Shown one piece after another: positions 57,691 through 64,000 of a DNA stretch of 64,000 nucleotides. Both the position numbers and the translations under genes were made by a program. Position 1 is the first letter of the stretch. The number at the start of each line of letters is the position of its first letter. The notes beneath the pieces are model-generated. The model saw nothing but the letters and a program-made list of their open reading frames with translations. It was not told the DNA's origin and ran no database searches. Origin of the DNA: Limivicinus sp963617275 (GTDB lineage Bacteria > Bacillota > Clostridia > Oscillospirales > Oscillospiraceae); contig CAVENX010000012.1 in assembly GCA_963617275.1 (NCBI GenBank), forward strand, positions 1 through 64,000, in the 5' to 3' direction.

Positions 57691-59169
57691 TTATATTCTT
57701 CTGTACCTTTCGGTATATTCCCTGAGCTTTGAGGCGGTTTTCTTTGTCAGTGCGCCGGGCAGCATGCGCCACTGCCAATTTCCGCCGGCAACGCCGGGGA
57801 CGTTCATGCGGCACTCTCCGCCAAGCTCAAGCACATCCTGCATGGGCACGACAAAAAGCTCGCATGAGGTAGCCATGCCTGTGCGTATCATGCCCCAGCA
57901 CCAACCCTCGTCCGGCGTGATGTGCATATACTTTTTCGCGTATGCGATATCCTCTTTTTTGCTGTGCTCCACCCAGCCCTTTACGGTGTCGTTGTCATGC
58001 GTGCCGACGTAGCAGACATTTCCCGCCTTGCAGTTATGCGGCAGATAATCCGAATTTCCCTCGGCGTCAAAGGCAAATTGCAGAACGCACATTCCGGGAA
58101 AGCCCGAATCGCGCACAAGCTGCCTCACGCCGTCCGTCAGCATACCGAGATCCTCCGCTATGTACCGCATATGCGGAAACCAACCGCGCAGTACGCTGAC
58201 AAGCCCCATGCCGGGGCCGCGCATCCAATACCCGCTCTTAGCACTTTCCGCATCGGCGGGGATCGCCCAGAAGCTTTCAAAGCCGCGGAAATGGTCTATC
58301 CTCAGCACATCGTAGAGCTTGCCCGCACCGTCGATGCGGCGTATCCACCATCCGTAGCCGTCTGCGCGCATACGATCCCAATCGTACAGCGGATTGCCCC
58401 AAAACTGCCCCTCGTCGGAGAAAGCATCAGGCGGACACCCTGCGACAAGCGTCGGCATATTATCCCCGTCCAGCATAAAGAAATGCGGTTCGCTCCACAC
58501 GTCGGCCGAGTCGAGCGCAACATATATCGGGATGTCGCCTATAAACTGAACGCCGTTTCTGTGCGCGTAGGCACGCAGCGCGTTCCACTGCTTATAAAAA
58601 AGCATCTGTACAAAGCAATGATACTCTATCTCATCCTTCAGAAGCTCACGGTATCTGCAAAGCGCGTCGTGCTCCCTCATTCTCAGCGCCCTGTCGTCCC
58701 ATTCCATCCATGTTTTCATGCCGAAATAGGTCTTTGCCGCCATATACAAGGCATAGTCCTCTATCCAGAAGCTGTCCCGGCGGAATGCCGCGGTCTCGTC
58801 GGCATATCTTTCCCTGCCGCGCTCAAATGCTTTGCGCAGAAGCTTTTCCCGTCCGGCGCTTACCTTGTCATAGTCTGTTTTCGCGCAGTCGTCTCCCCAA
58901 TCGACGTCTTTTATCTCATCCTTTTTCAGAAGACCGCCGTTTGCAAGCATATCAAGGTCTATGTAATTGGGATTACCGGCGTATGTGGAAAAGGAGGAAT
59001 ACGGGCTGTTGCCGCAGCTTGTGGGTACAAGCGGGAGAAGCTGCCAGTATTTCTGTCCGGCGTTCCGGAGAAAGTCCACAAATTCATAAGCACTCTTCCC
59101 CATTGTGCCGATTCCCCAATTCGACGGAAGAGAGCTCAGCGCCATAAGTATTCCGCTGCATCTTGACAT
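57691..59169 (-). CDS. malQ: 4-alpha-glucanotransferase
   Basis: 492 residues from the ATG at 59169 (MSRCSGILMALSSLPSNWGI), after AGGAGGTG. GKSAYEFVDFLRNAGQKYWQ and LLPLVPTSCGNSPYSSFSTY, FIGDIPIYVALDSADVWSEP, LRIDHFRGFESFW (nucleophile Asp) and AEDLGMLTDGVRQLVRDSGF with CYVGTHDNDTVKGW are the GH77 motifs. Transfers maltodextrin chains in glycogen/starch use. Single gene. Confidence 0.96.
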   Translation of the reverse strand: MSRCSGILMALSSLPSNWGIGTMGKSAYEFVDFLRNAGQKYWQLLPLVPTSCGNSPYSSFSTYAGNPNYIDLDMLANGGLLKKDEIKDVDWGDDCAKTDYDKVSAGREKLLRKAFERGRERYADETAAFRRDSFWIEDYALYMAAKTYFGMKTWMEWDDRALRMREHDALCRYRELLKDEIEYHCFVQMLFYKQWNALRAYAHRNGVQFIGDIPIYVALDSADVWSEPHFFMLDGDNMPTLVAGCPPDAFSDEGQFWGNPLYDWDRMRADGYGWWIRRIDGAGKLYDVLRIDHFRGFESFWAIPADAESAKSGYWMRGPGMGLVSVLRGWFPHMRYIAEDLGMLTDGVRQLVRDSGFPGMCVLQFAFDAEGNSDYLPHNCKAGNVCYVGTHDNDTVKGWVEHSKKEDIAYAKKYMHITPDEGWCWGMIRTGMATSCELFVVPMQDVLELGGECRMNVPGVAGGNWQWRMLPGALTKKTASKLREYTERYRRI

Positions 59170-59213
59170 AAAAGCACCTCCTGCGCTGCTTTGTTCTATA
59201 CATCCTATTATAT

Positions 59214-59242
59214 AGTATATCTTTTGCACGGATTTTTTTCAA
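59214..59242 (-). promoter_or_regulatory. malQ promoter
   Basis: Minus strand TTGAAA (59237-59242), 17 bp, TATACT (59214-59219). Confidence 0.65.
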
Positions 59243-59269
59243 GCCCGTATTTTCCCCCGCATAAAAGCG

Positions 59270-59298
59270 CTCCTCCCGCCGCAAAGCGGCAGGAGGAG
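59270..59298 (-). terminator. Terminator of the 59309 gene
   Basis: CTCCTCCCGCCGC pairs with GCGGCAGGAGGAG around AAA; a T4 run follows on the minus strand. It lies just upstream of the malQ promoter. Confidence 0.8.
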
Positions 59299-59308
59299 GT
59301 TCTGTTTA

Positions 59309-59890
59309 TCACTTTTTCAAAACTATTTCTATCCCGTTGAGGATGGCTTCAAGCTCGGGCGCATCGGGAAGCTCCTCAAATTTGAGTTCGCTGTCGTCGG
59401 CAAGCATGACGGTTATGAGCAGATAGGTATAATCGTCCACCGGCAGGCAATTATAAATGCTGTCTCCCGCGATGTAGCGGAAGCCGCCGGAAAACTCCGC
59501 ATAGCCGGGACTGCTCTTCGCGTTATCACGGAGCTTTGCAAAATTATCTCCGGCGTAGAACGGGGCATATTCGATCTGTGCGTCAAAATCCGCGCCGCTG
59601 ATGATCGCAGCATGAGAATCGCTTGTCGGGCAGAGAAACTCCTCCTCGACAACGGCAAATTCAAACCTGTGCGGGTCATACATGACCTTCACGTCCACGG
59701 TCGCGGCGTCTTTGAAGCCGGAAACAAAGCTGTAAGTTCCCTGCGCCTGTTTTTGGGCCGCTTCCCGTGTTTCGGACTTTGCGCTTTCGCCTGCGGCGGG
59801 GGCGGCATCTCTCTTTTTCCGTATGAGCAGCAGCGCGGCGGCGCCTGCGGCGGCAGCGGCGGCAGATATGAACAAGGCTTTTTTCTTCAT
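59309..59890 (-). CDS. Membrane-anchored hypothetical protein
   Basis: 193 residues, GGAGG site. MKKKALFISAAAAAAGAAAL followed by LLIRKKRD is one short Ala-rich helix with a basic stop-transfer end. A charged Ala/Glu/Lys linker follows. The remaining 140 residues are an alpha/beta domain with VDVKVMYDPHRFEFAVVEEE, GDNFAKLRDNAKSSPGY and LEAILNGIEIVLKK. No family is recognised. The topology of the domain (inside or outside) is uncertain because the basic residues lie on both sides of the helix. Confidence 0.6.
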   Translation of the reverse strand: MKKKALFISAAAAAAGAAALLLIRKKRDAAPAAGESAKSETREAAQKQAQGTYSFVSGFKDAATVDVKVMYDPHRFEFAVVEEEFLCPTSDSHAAIISGADFDAQIEYAPFYAGDNFAKLRDNAKSSPGYAEFSGGFRYIAGDSIYNCLPVDDYTYLLITVMLADDSELKFEELPDAPELEAILNGIEIVLKK

Positions 59891-59921
59891 GGCATTTTCC
59901 TCCGTTTTTAATTTTGCTGCA

Positions 59922-60320
59922 TTATATCATGATCATCGCCGCATTGTAAATGCGCTTTTTTATGCCGAACCCGCATCCGTGTACCTGCTTGGCGAAGATG
60001 TGATTCAGCCTTCCGGCATCATCGGGATACAACGCTTTCATACGCTTGCTTTGATAGAGCCGTGTCACGATCTCCGTCACATACATTCCCGACTTCATAT
60101 AGAGGTCGGCAAATGTCGCATCGGGATCGTCAAAGCAGCCGGGGTTTTCCCGCTCAAGCCTGTCCACCATGTCCTTCACTACCTTTTTCGGCGTGAATAT
60201 CTGGTTCGTGCGCTGGGGAGGAATATTTTCCCGTTTCCTTTTATGCATGAAGTTTCCAGCATTAAACTTTCCGCCTATTCGCAAAGCCTCATGCTCAAGT
60301 TCGATAAGTTCCGATGCATT
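59922..60320 (-). pseudogene. Remnant of an Eco57I/N6-type DNA methylase
   Basis: An open frame of 120 residues contains TNQIFTPKKVVKDMVDRLER, then FADLYMKSGMYVTEIVTRLY and HIFAKQVHGCGF, the motif X and motif I region of restriction-associated adenine methylases (usual core: QxFTPxxVVxxM, then D-x-x-x-x-SG). The frame continues upstream to about 60320 without a start, and it diverges right after QVHGCGF, before the NPPY catalytic motif. So only the middle of the gene is left. Probably a decayed restriction-modification gene. Confidence 0.7.
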
Positions 60321-60439
60321 TTTTGTCCGTCAGAACCATGTGTGTTCTTGTCAACTGATGGTACCATGCTGTCAAGCAAAAATCAATGCTTTCAGGCAAA
60401 CATTGCGCTTTTGCTTGCAGCGCCTGCTTATAAACAAGT

Positions 60440-60470
60440 CCGTCCCGAGCCTTGATTGGGTTCGGGACGG
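60440..60470 (-). terminator. Terminator of the 60494 gene
   Basis: CCGTCCCGAACC pairs with the complement across a TTGATT-type loop on the minus strand; the T-run is weak. Confidence 0.65.
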
Positions 60471-60493
60471 GCTTATGCTGTGCCTCGCACTGA

Positions 60494-62506
60494 TTATCCG
60501 ATTTTTTTGTACACCGCGCATTGGGTCTCGGTGGTTTTCACATTGCTGTTGTACTTGGAATAGTTGAGCTTACCGGCATTGTTTATTGCAAGGTAAAATA
60601 CCGTCACACCGTCCGGGGATACGGAGAAAGTGATCGACCCGTCTTCCTTGATATTAGGCGTCAGCGCTATGGGGAATTCCGTATTCCCCTCGGGGTAAAT
60701 GTAAAGCTGTGCGCCGCCGTCCTCCGAGAGGAAGACCGCCGTCGTCACGGTATTGCATGAGAAATTCAGTCCGATGCTCACGGGGATCAGGGTTGGGTCG
60801 CCGTTGTCAAACTGCCATACGCCGCAGAACGGGAGGTAGATGTTTATAAAGTTTGTCCAGCGTTCGCGGTCGGGAAATTCGCCTTTGAATTCGTTGAGCC
60901 ATGTGAGCGCTTCGGCGTTTTTGCCGGAACGGATAAGCTCGTAAAACGGCTTTGTGTAATCGCCCGCGTCCGTGGCCGTACCCGCTTTTTCGGCGCTGTC
61001 CTTATAATCGCCGAGTGAGGCGAACAGAGCCGCGACGGCGTCGCAATATGGGAGGCAGCCGGATTCGGGGGCGTCTTCGTAGTTTATCTCTACACCGTCA
61101 GCGGCGCATATATCGCGGATGTCCGAGGAGATGCCGCTTCCGAGTTTGACGTATATGCTCTGGGGAATGTAAAATACGCTCTTTTCGCCTGTGACGGTGC
61201 TGAGTGAGCAGTATATCCCCTCCATTGAATATTTATCGGTCAGGGAGAGCAGCAGCTCAGCTTTTTTGTATATACATTCCTTTACCATGGAAGCACTGTC
61301 CTTGTAGTTATCAAGGGCGGCAAAGGCGTCCCGCGCCTGACAGAAGCTGTTTTCATCGAACAGAGTGACCGCCTCGTTATAGCTGTCGAGCAGTACGCTG
61401 TCATAATAGTCTGAAATGGAGCTTTCCGCCTTGGCCGCCTGTTCGGCGCTGTCCTTATAATCGCCGAGGGCGGTGAACATTTCGGCAGCCTTGCGGTAAA
61501 GGGCGGTGGAAACCGTCTCGTTCATGCCAAGCTCCGAACGCTTCATGCCGAGCATCACAAGCCCGTCGGTATCCCCGTTCTGCGCACAGCTCATTATGTA
61601 TACGGCGCGGCGGTAGGGGATCTCCTTTTCGGCAAGCTCCCTGCTGTCTTCATAGTCGCCTAACTTTTCAAACGCCTCCTGCGCAAGGTCGTATTTTCCG
61701 TTTTCCAGCAGCGCCAGCGCCTTGTCGTAATCGCTTATTCTTCCGTAGTAGCCGGGTAGTGTGGCAAGAAGAACTGTGAGCAGAACGACAATTGGAATGA
61801 GCACAGCAAACATTTTTATCATCTTTGCACGCTTCTGTGCGCTTTCAACGTCCTCCTCTTCCTCGTACTTCTTTTCGTTTGCGACCCGCTTTGTCGCCTC
61901 TGAACGCAGAGATGGAAGACTGATGTTCTTGAGTGCGCTGTAAACACGGCGGCAGCGGTGGCATTTGGCCTCATCGCTGCGGTTTATTGCCCCGCAGGTA
62001 CAGAACCAGAGGCCGCCCTCCTCCGAAGGAAGATAATTGCAGTCCCCGCCGTAGCTTATTCTGAACTGATGGCACAGTTCCTCGTCGTCAAGCGCGTTTT
62101 CAAGGCGTTTGGGCGAGGGAAGCGGAGAAAAATATTCCTCTCCGCCCTGCCATCTGTTCCCGTCGGAGAAGCAGACAAGACTGACGCGTACCTTATATGA
62201 GCGCACGGTGCCGTTGGGCATTACGACCGCCGTATTGGTCCCGAAGCTGTCGTCTCTGTGCGCGTCAAGCTCGTTATAGCAGTATTCTACGACATCGCCG
62301 GCGGACTCTCCGTTGGCGTTCAGCGGGAGAATGTGCGCCGTTAGCGAGGTGACCGCTTTTCCGGAAATGTTCTTGAATTTGAGCTGAACAAGGACGCTCC
62401 TTGTCAGGCTGTCCGACAAAACAGCGCCTGCCGTGATGATAACGGGAGATCCCTCATGATAGAGCATCCCGCCCTGAGAATAAAGGCGTGTATATCTTTC
62501 TTCCAT
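60494..62506 (-). CDS. Zinc-ribbon membrane protein with repeated DYKDS units
   Basis: 670 residues from the ATG at 62506, after GAGGG. Residues about 1-145 are a beta-rich domain with VQLKFKNISGKAVTSLTAHI. A zinc ribbon follows (FCTCGAINRSDEAKCHRCRR), then a basic acidic linker, one membrane helix (MFAVLIPIVVLLTVLLATLP) near 235, and an extracytoplasmic region carrying at least four helix-turn repeats ending LGDYEDS, LGDYKDS, LDNYKDS and LGDYKDS, a TPR-like pattern. The C-terminal 130 residues are beta-rich (FCGVWQFDNGDPTL). Function is unknown; such proteins are common in Clostridia. It overlaps the upstream small membrane protein gene. Confidence 0.7.
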   Translation of the reverse strand: MEERYTRLYSQGGMLYHEGSPVIITAGAVLSDSLTRSVLVQLKFKNISGKAVTSLTAHILPLNANGESAGDVVEYCYNELDAHRDDSFGTNTAVVMPNGTVRSYKVRVSLVCFSDGNRWQGGEEYFSPLPSPKRLENALDDEELCHQFRISYGGDCNYLPSEEGGLWFCTCGAINRSDEAKCHRCRRVYSALKNISLPSLRSEATKRVANEKKYEEEEDVESAQKRAKMIKMFAVLIPIVVLLTVLLATLPGYYGRISDYDKALALLENGKYDLAQEAFEKLGDYEDSRELAEKEIPYRRAVYIMSCAQNGDTDGLVMLGMKRSELGMNETVSTALYRKAAEMFTALGDYKDSAEQAAKAESSISDYYDSVLLDSYNEAVTLFDENSFCQARDAFAALDNYKDSASMVKECIYKKAELLLSLTDKYSMEGIYCSLSTVTGEKSVFYIPQSIYVKLGSGISSDIRDICAADGVEINYEDAPESGCLPYCDAVAALFASLGDYKDSAEKAGTATDAGDYTKPFYELIRSGKNAEALTWLNEFKGEFPDRERWTNFINIYLPFCGVWQFDNGDPTLIPVSIGLNFSCNTVTTAVFLSEDGGAQLYIYPEGNTEFPIALTPNIKEDGSITFSVSPDGVTVFYLAINNAGKLNYSKYNSNVKTTETQCAVYKKIG

Positions 62507-62514
62507 GGCCGCCC

Positions 62515-62742
62515 TCACAGTTCCGGCAGATCGTCGCTGACTATCGCCGTCATGGACTCCCCTGCCCGGTCAGGCAGAGCGATTATCAGCAAGTAGCCTG
62601 CAAACCACAGCAAAAGCGCCATGATATGATATTTTTTCTGCGGCCAACCCTTCATTGCGGCCACCTTATAAAATTCCGCAGCCACAAAATAATGCGCAGC
62701 CAGCAGAGCAAGTATTAGCACGACCCATATTGCGATAAACAT
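62515..62742 (-). CDS. Small two-helix membrane protein
   Basis: 75 residues: MFIAIWVVLILALLAAHYFV and HIMALLLWFAGYLLIIALPD are two membrane helices; the middle KVAAMKGWPQKKY is basic and the end acidic. The downstream zinc-ribbon gene starts nine bases after its stop, so they are one operon under a full-consensus promoter at 62775-62804. No family recognised. Confidence 0.65.
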   Translation of the reverse strand: MFIAIWVVLILALLAAHYFVAAEFYKVAAMKGWPQKKYHIMALLLWFAGYLLIIALPDRAGESMTAIVSDDLPEL

Positions 62743-62774
62743 CTGAACTTCACCGCCTGTTTATATTTATTTCA

Positions 62775-62804
62775 ATTATAATAAACATTCTGGCATTATG
62801 TCAA
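62775..62804 (-). promoter_or_regulatory. Promoter of the zinc-ribbon operon
   Basis: Minus strand TTGACA (62799-62804), 18 bp, TATAAT (62775-62780). Confidence 0.85.
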
Positions 62805-63240
62805 GCAAATTATGGAATTAAAAGAAAAAACGGATGCAGGAGCTGCAATGATTATAGAATTTAAAAAGCAATCCGCCTTTGTATCACACAGCAGCTTGTC
62901 AAAGAAGTATTTCATATCTTTAAGCAATACCTTATCTTCAATATAGCGATGCATAATAACAATCTTCTTTTCGCCCATGCCGCCCACTCAGCGTTTCTTG
63001 CTAAATCACTGTTGAATACTCACAAATGACGCTCTTGTCAAGACTTTTCGGCAGAAAGAAAAGTGGATGTAACTGAAATCAGTTACATCCACTCGACATA
63101 TGCAATAACGCAAATTTTGATAGAATTGAATGTGGAGGAAAAGTGTGTACTTTACGGGCACACTGCCGTAGAAAGTCCGTTTTATTGTACAGCAAGCCTG
63201 TTAGAATAAAATCATATCAGGAAGAAAGCAGGTGTTATTC
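62805..63240. other. AT-rich intergenic region with one hairpin
   Basis: No gene that I can support. It contains the hairpin AGTGGATGTAACTG / CAGTTACATCCACT (63062-63093), a likely transcription end, and a 60-residue minus-strand frame (62796-62987) without a good ribosome site. The base composition is lower in GC than the rest of the window, like the adjoining 63241 gene. Confidence 0.4.
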
Positions 63241-63855
63241 ATGTTTTATTACAGTAAAAAAAGTCACCGGAAGATCGTGCATATAGAAAACTGTTTCATC
63301 GCCCGCGGCTTCGACCCGGAGTCAGTTGGAACGTTTTCAACCTTGGCAGAAGCATTCAAAGCCGGATACAGGCTTTGCAAGCATTGCAACCCAATCTCCC
63401 ACCAATACAAGAAAGAACAGGAGGACCTCCTTAACTACTGCTACAGAAACGGAATGTTCTGCTATTATAACGACCGGAACTTCAAGATCACCAGCACGAT
63501 CAGCAAGTGGATCGTGACCGTCAGCCCGAGCGGGAGGACTCAGTTATACCACAAGAACACCAAGACACTGCCTTCGGATGAGCAATCTTTTGTCCCGGGG
63601 TATCATTATCAGCGCGTCCAGTATGGGAGTTTGATGGAGTACCTCAAGTACATAAAAGAGCATGATTTCTACAGGAATAGACATCCCGAAATAAATAGGC
63701 CCAAGGTTCAAAAAGCTCCTGCAAAGAAAGGCACCAAGAGATGGTATAAGGAGCAGGCAAAGCTTAAGTCTATCGAACGTAAGCGTTCCATCCGGAACGT
63801 GCTGAACATCATCGATTCCTTCAACAGCAATTACGCTGTGTGCGAAGCTGTTTAA
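63241..63855 (+). CDS. Protein with Ada-like zinc-binding start
   Basis: 204 residues from the ATG at 63241, after AGGTG. HIENCFIARGF, then TFSTLAEAFKAGYRLCKHCNP copies the Cys pattern of the Ada Me-phosphotriester zinc domain (H/C...C, later C-x-x-C), seen alone in many phage or nuclease-associated proteins. The rest is Tyr/Lys-rich with a basic segment (KAPAKKGTKRWYKEQAKLKS) and no recognised domain. GC content is lower than neighbours and an IS end lies 21 bases downstream, suggesting acquired DNA. Confidence 0.65.
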   Translation: MFYYSKKSHRKIVHIENCFIARGFDPESVGTFSTLAEAFKAGYRLCKHCNPISHQYKKEQEDLLNYCYRNGMFCYYNDRNFKITSTISKWIVTVSPSGRTQLYHKNTKTLPSDEQSFVPGYHYQRVQYGSLMEYLKYIKEHDFYRNRHPEINRPKVQKAPAKKGTKRWYKEQAKLKSIERKRSIRNVLNIIDSFNSNYAVCEAV

Positions 63856-63876
63856 TCGGAAGGCGCCGTGCTGCGA

Positions 63877-64000
63877 TGAAGTTCCCCCAAAAAGTTAGAC
63901 AAGAAATAGAATTAAGCGTTCCTAACGGACTGAGTCCTGTATTGTACAGGGTTTAGGCCTTTAAGCTTTCCGTTAAGCTTTAATTTGATTTTGTGGTGGT
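63877..64000 (-). mobile_element. End of an IS3-family (IS150-like) insertion sequence, partial
   Basis: The terminal repeat starts TGAAGTTCCCCCAAAAAGT, the CCCCAAAAAGTTAGAC type common to IS150-like elements. The transposase gene end lies inside it, and the rest is outside the window. The outer boundary at 63877 is estimated from the TG end rule; no second end or duplication can be checked. Confidence 0.8.
63912..64000 (-). CDS. IS3-family transposase OrfB, C-terminal end only
   Basis: The minus-strand frame reads HHKIKLKLNGKLKGLNPVQY, then RTQSVRNA and stop. The motif K-L-K-G-L-x-P-V-Q-Y-R is the standard C-terminus of IS3/IS150 OrfB (rve integrase domain). It is cut by the window edge, so completeness is unknown. 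Confidence 0.85.
   Translation of the reverse strand, partial: HHKIKLKLNGKLKGLNPVQYRTQSVRNA

Noticed and set aside
62796..62987. 63-residue minus-strand ORF (contains KKIVIMHRYIEDKVLLKDMK)
   Set aside because: It overlaps the promoter of the zinc-ribbon operon and lacks a good ribosome site; possible gene remnant but not supportable.

Overview
The window looks like a chromosomal piece of a strictly anaerobic, Gram-positive Clostridia-type bacterium (Firmicutes, probably a gut Oscillospirales/Ruminococcaceae relative; the rank below class is a guess). The reasons are the anaerobic class III ribonucleotide reductase, an NfnAB-type electron-bifurcating transhydrogenase, MurT/GatD, ThiT with a TPP riboswitch, the YmdB, YhaO/YhaN and CotH families, strong AGGAGG ribosome sites, consensus sigma-A promoters with 16-18 bp spacers, and a moderately high GC content. 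No rRNA, tRNA or CRISPR array was seen.

Layout. 1-3.6 kb: a solute-binding protein cut at its 5' side and a MerR regulator with a 19-bp-spacer promoter. 3.7-6.8 kb (minus): plsY, guaB and an OGG-type DNA glycosylase. 7-10.6 kb: rfbA-rfbB and a polytopic glycosyltransferase-like protein. 11-15.6 kb: two exported surface proteins, an RluA-type pseudouridine synthase and a mini PepSY protein. 16-22.4 kb: a radical-SAM RiPP locus. 22.5-25.8 kb: nrdG and an nrdD-glutaredoxin fusion behind NrdR boxes. 26-36 kb (minus): copper ATPase, PHP phosphoesterase, MtaD-type deaminase, GatD/MurT and two flavoproteins. 36-40 kb: CotH/VTC/DUF4956. 40-44 kb (minus): nfnB-nfnA and a GT2 glycosyltransferase. 44-48.5 kb: rpmE, ymdB and yhaO-yhaN. 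48.6-52 kb (minus): acpP and the rpmH-rnpA-yidD-yidC-jag block. 52-60 kb: thiamine genes, galU, queH, a dCMP deaminase, a phosphatase-barstar fusion, DUF1893 and malQ. 60-64 kb: hypothetical proteins, a methylase remnant and the end of an IS3-family element running out of the window.

The most unusual content is the locus at 16.2-22.3 kb: two radical SAM enzymes whose SPASM-like tails lack the usual cysteines, two proteins joining a PqqD/RRE-like N-terminus to an acetyltransferase-like C-terminus, an NPPF-type N-methyltransferase with an RRE-like tail, and two small precursor-like peptides. The core of the first peptide repeats x-N-x-N-x-x, so asparagines recur at i+6 for about eight turns. 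That is the spacing of the N-methyl-asparagine ladder in polytheonamide-type D,L beta-helix peptides. I infer a candidate asparagine-ladder RiPP with a non-proteusin leader.

The second notable item is a roughly 200-bp non-coding repeat, present in six near-full copies plus a 25-bp remnant. It sits just behind gene ends, has inverted-repeat ends and internal hairpins with compensatory changes, and five copies are flanked by direct repeats of variable length (8 to about 31 bp). In two cases the repeat is an entire host terminator hairpin. It looks like a small mobile element that targets terminators.
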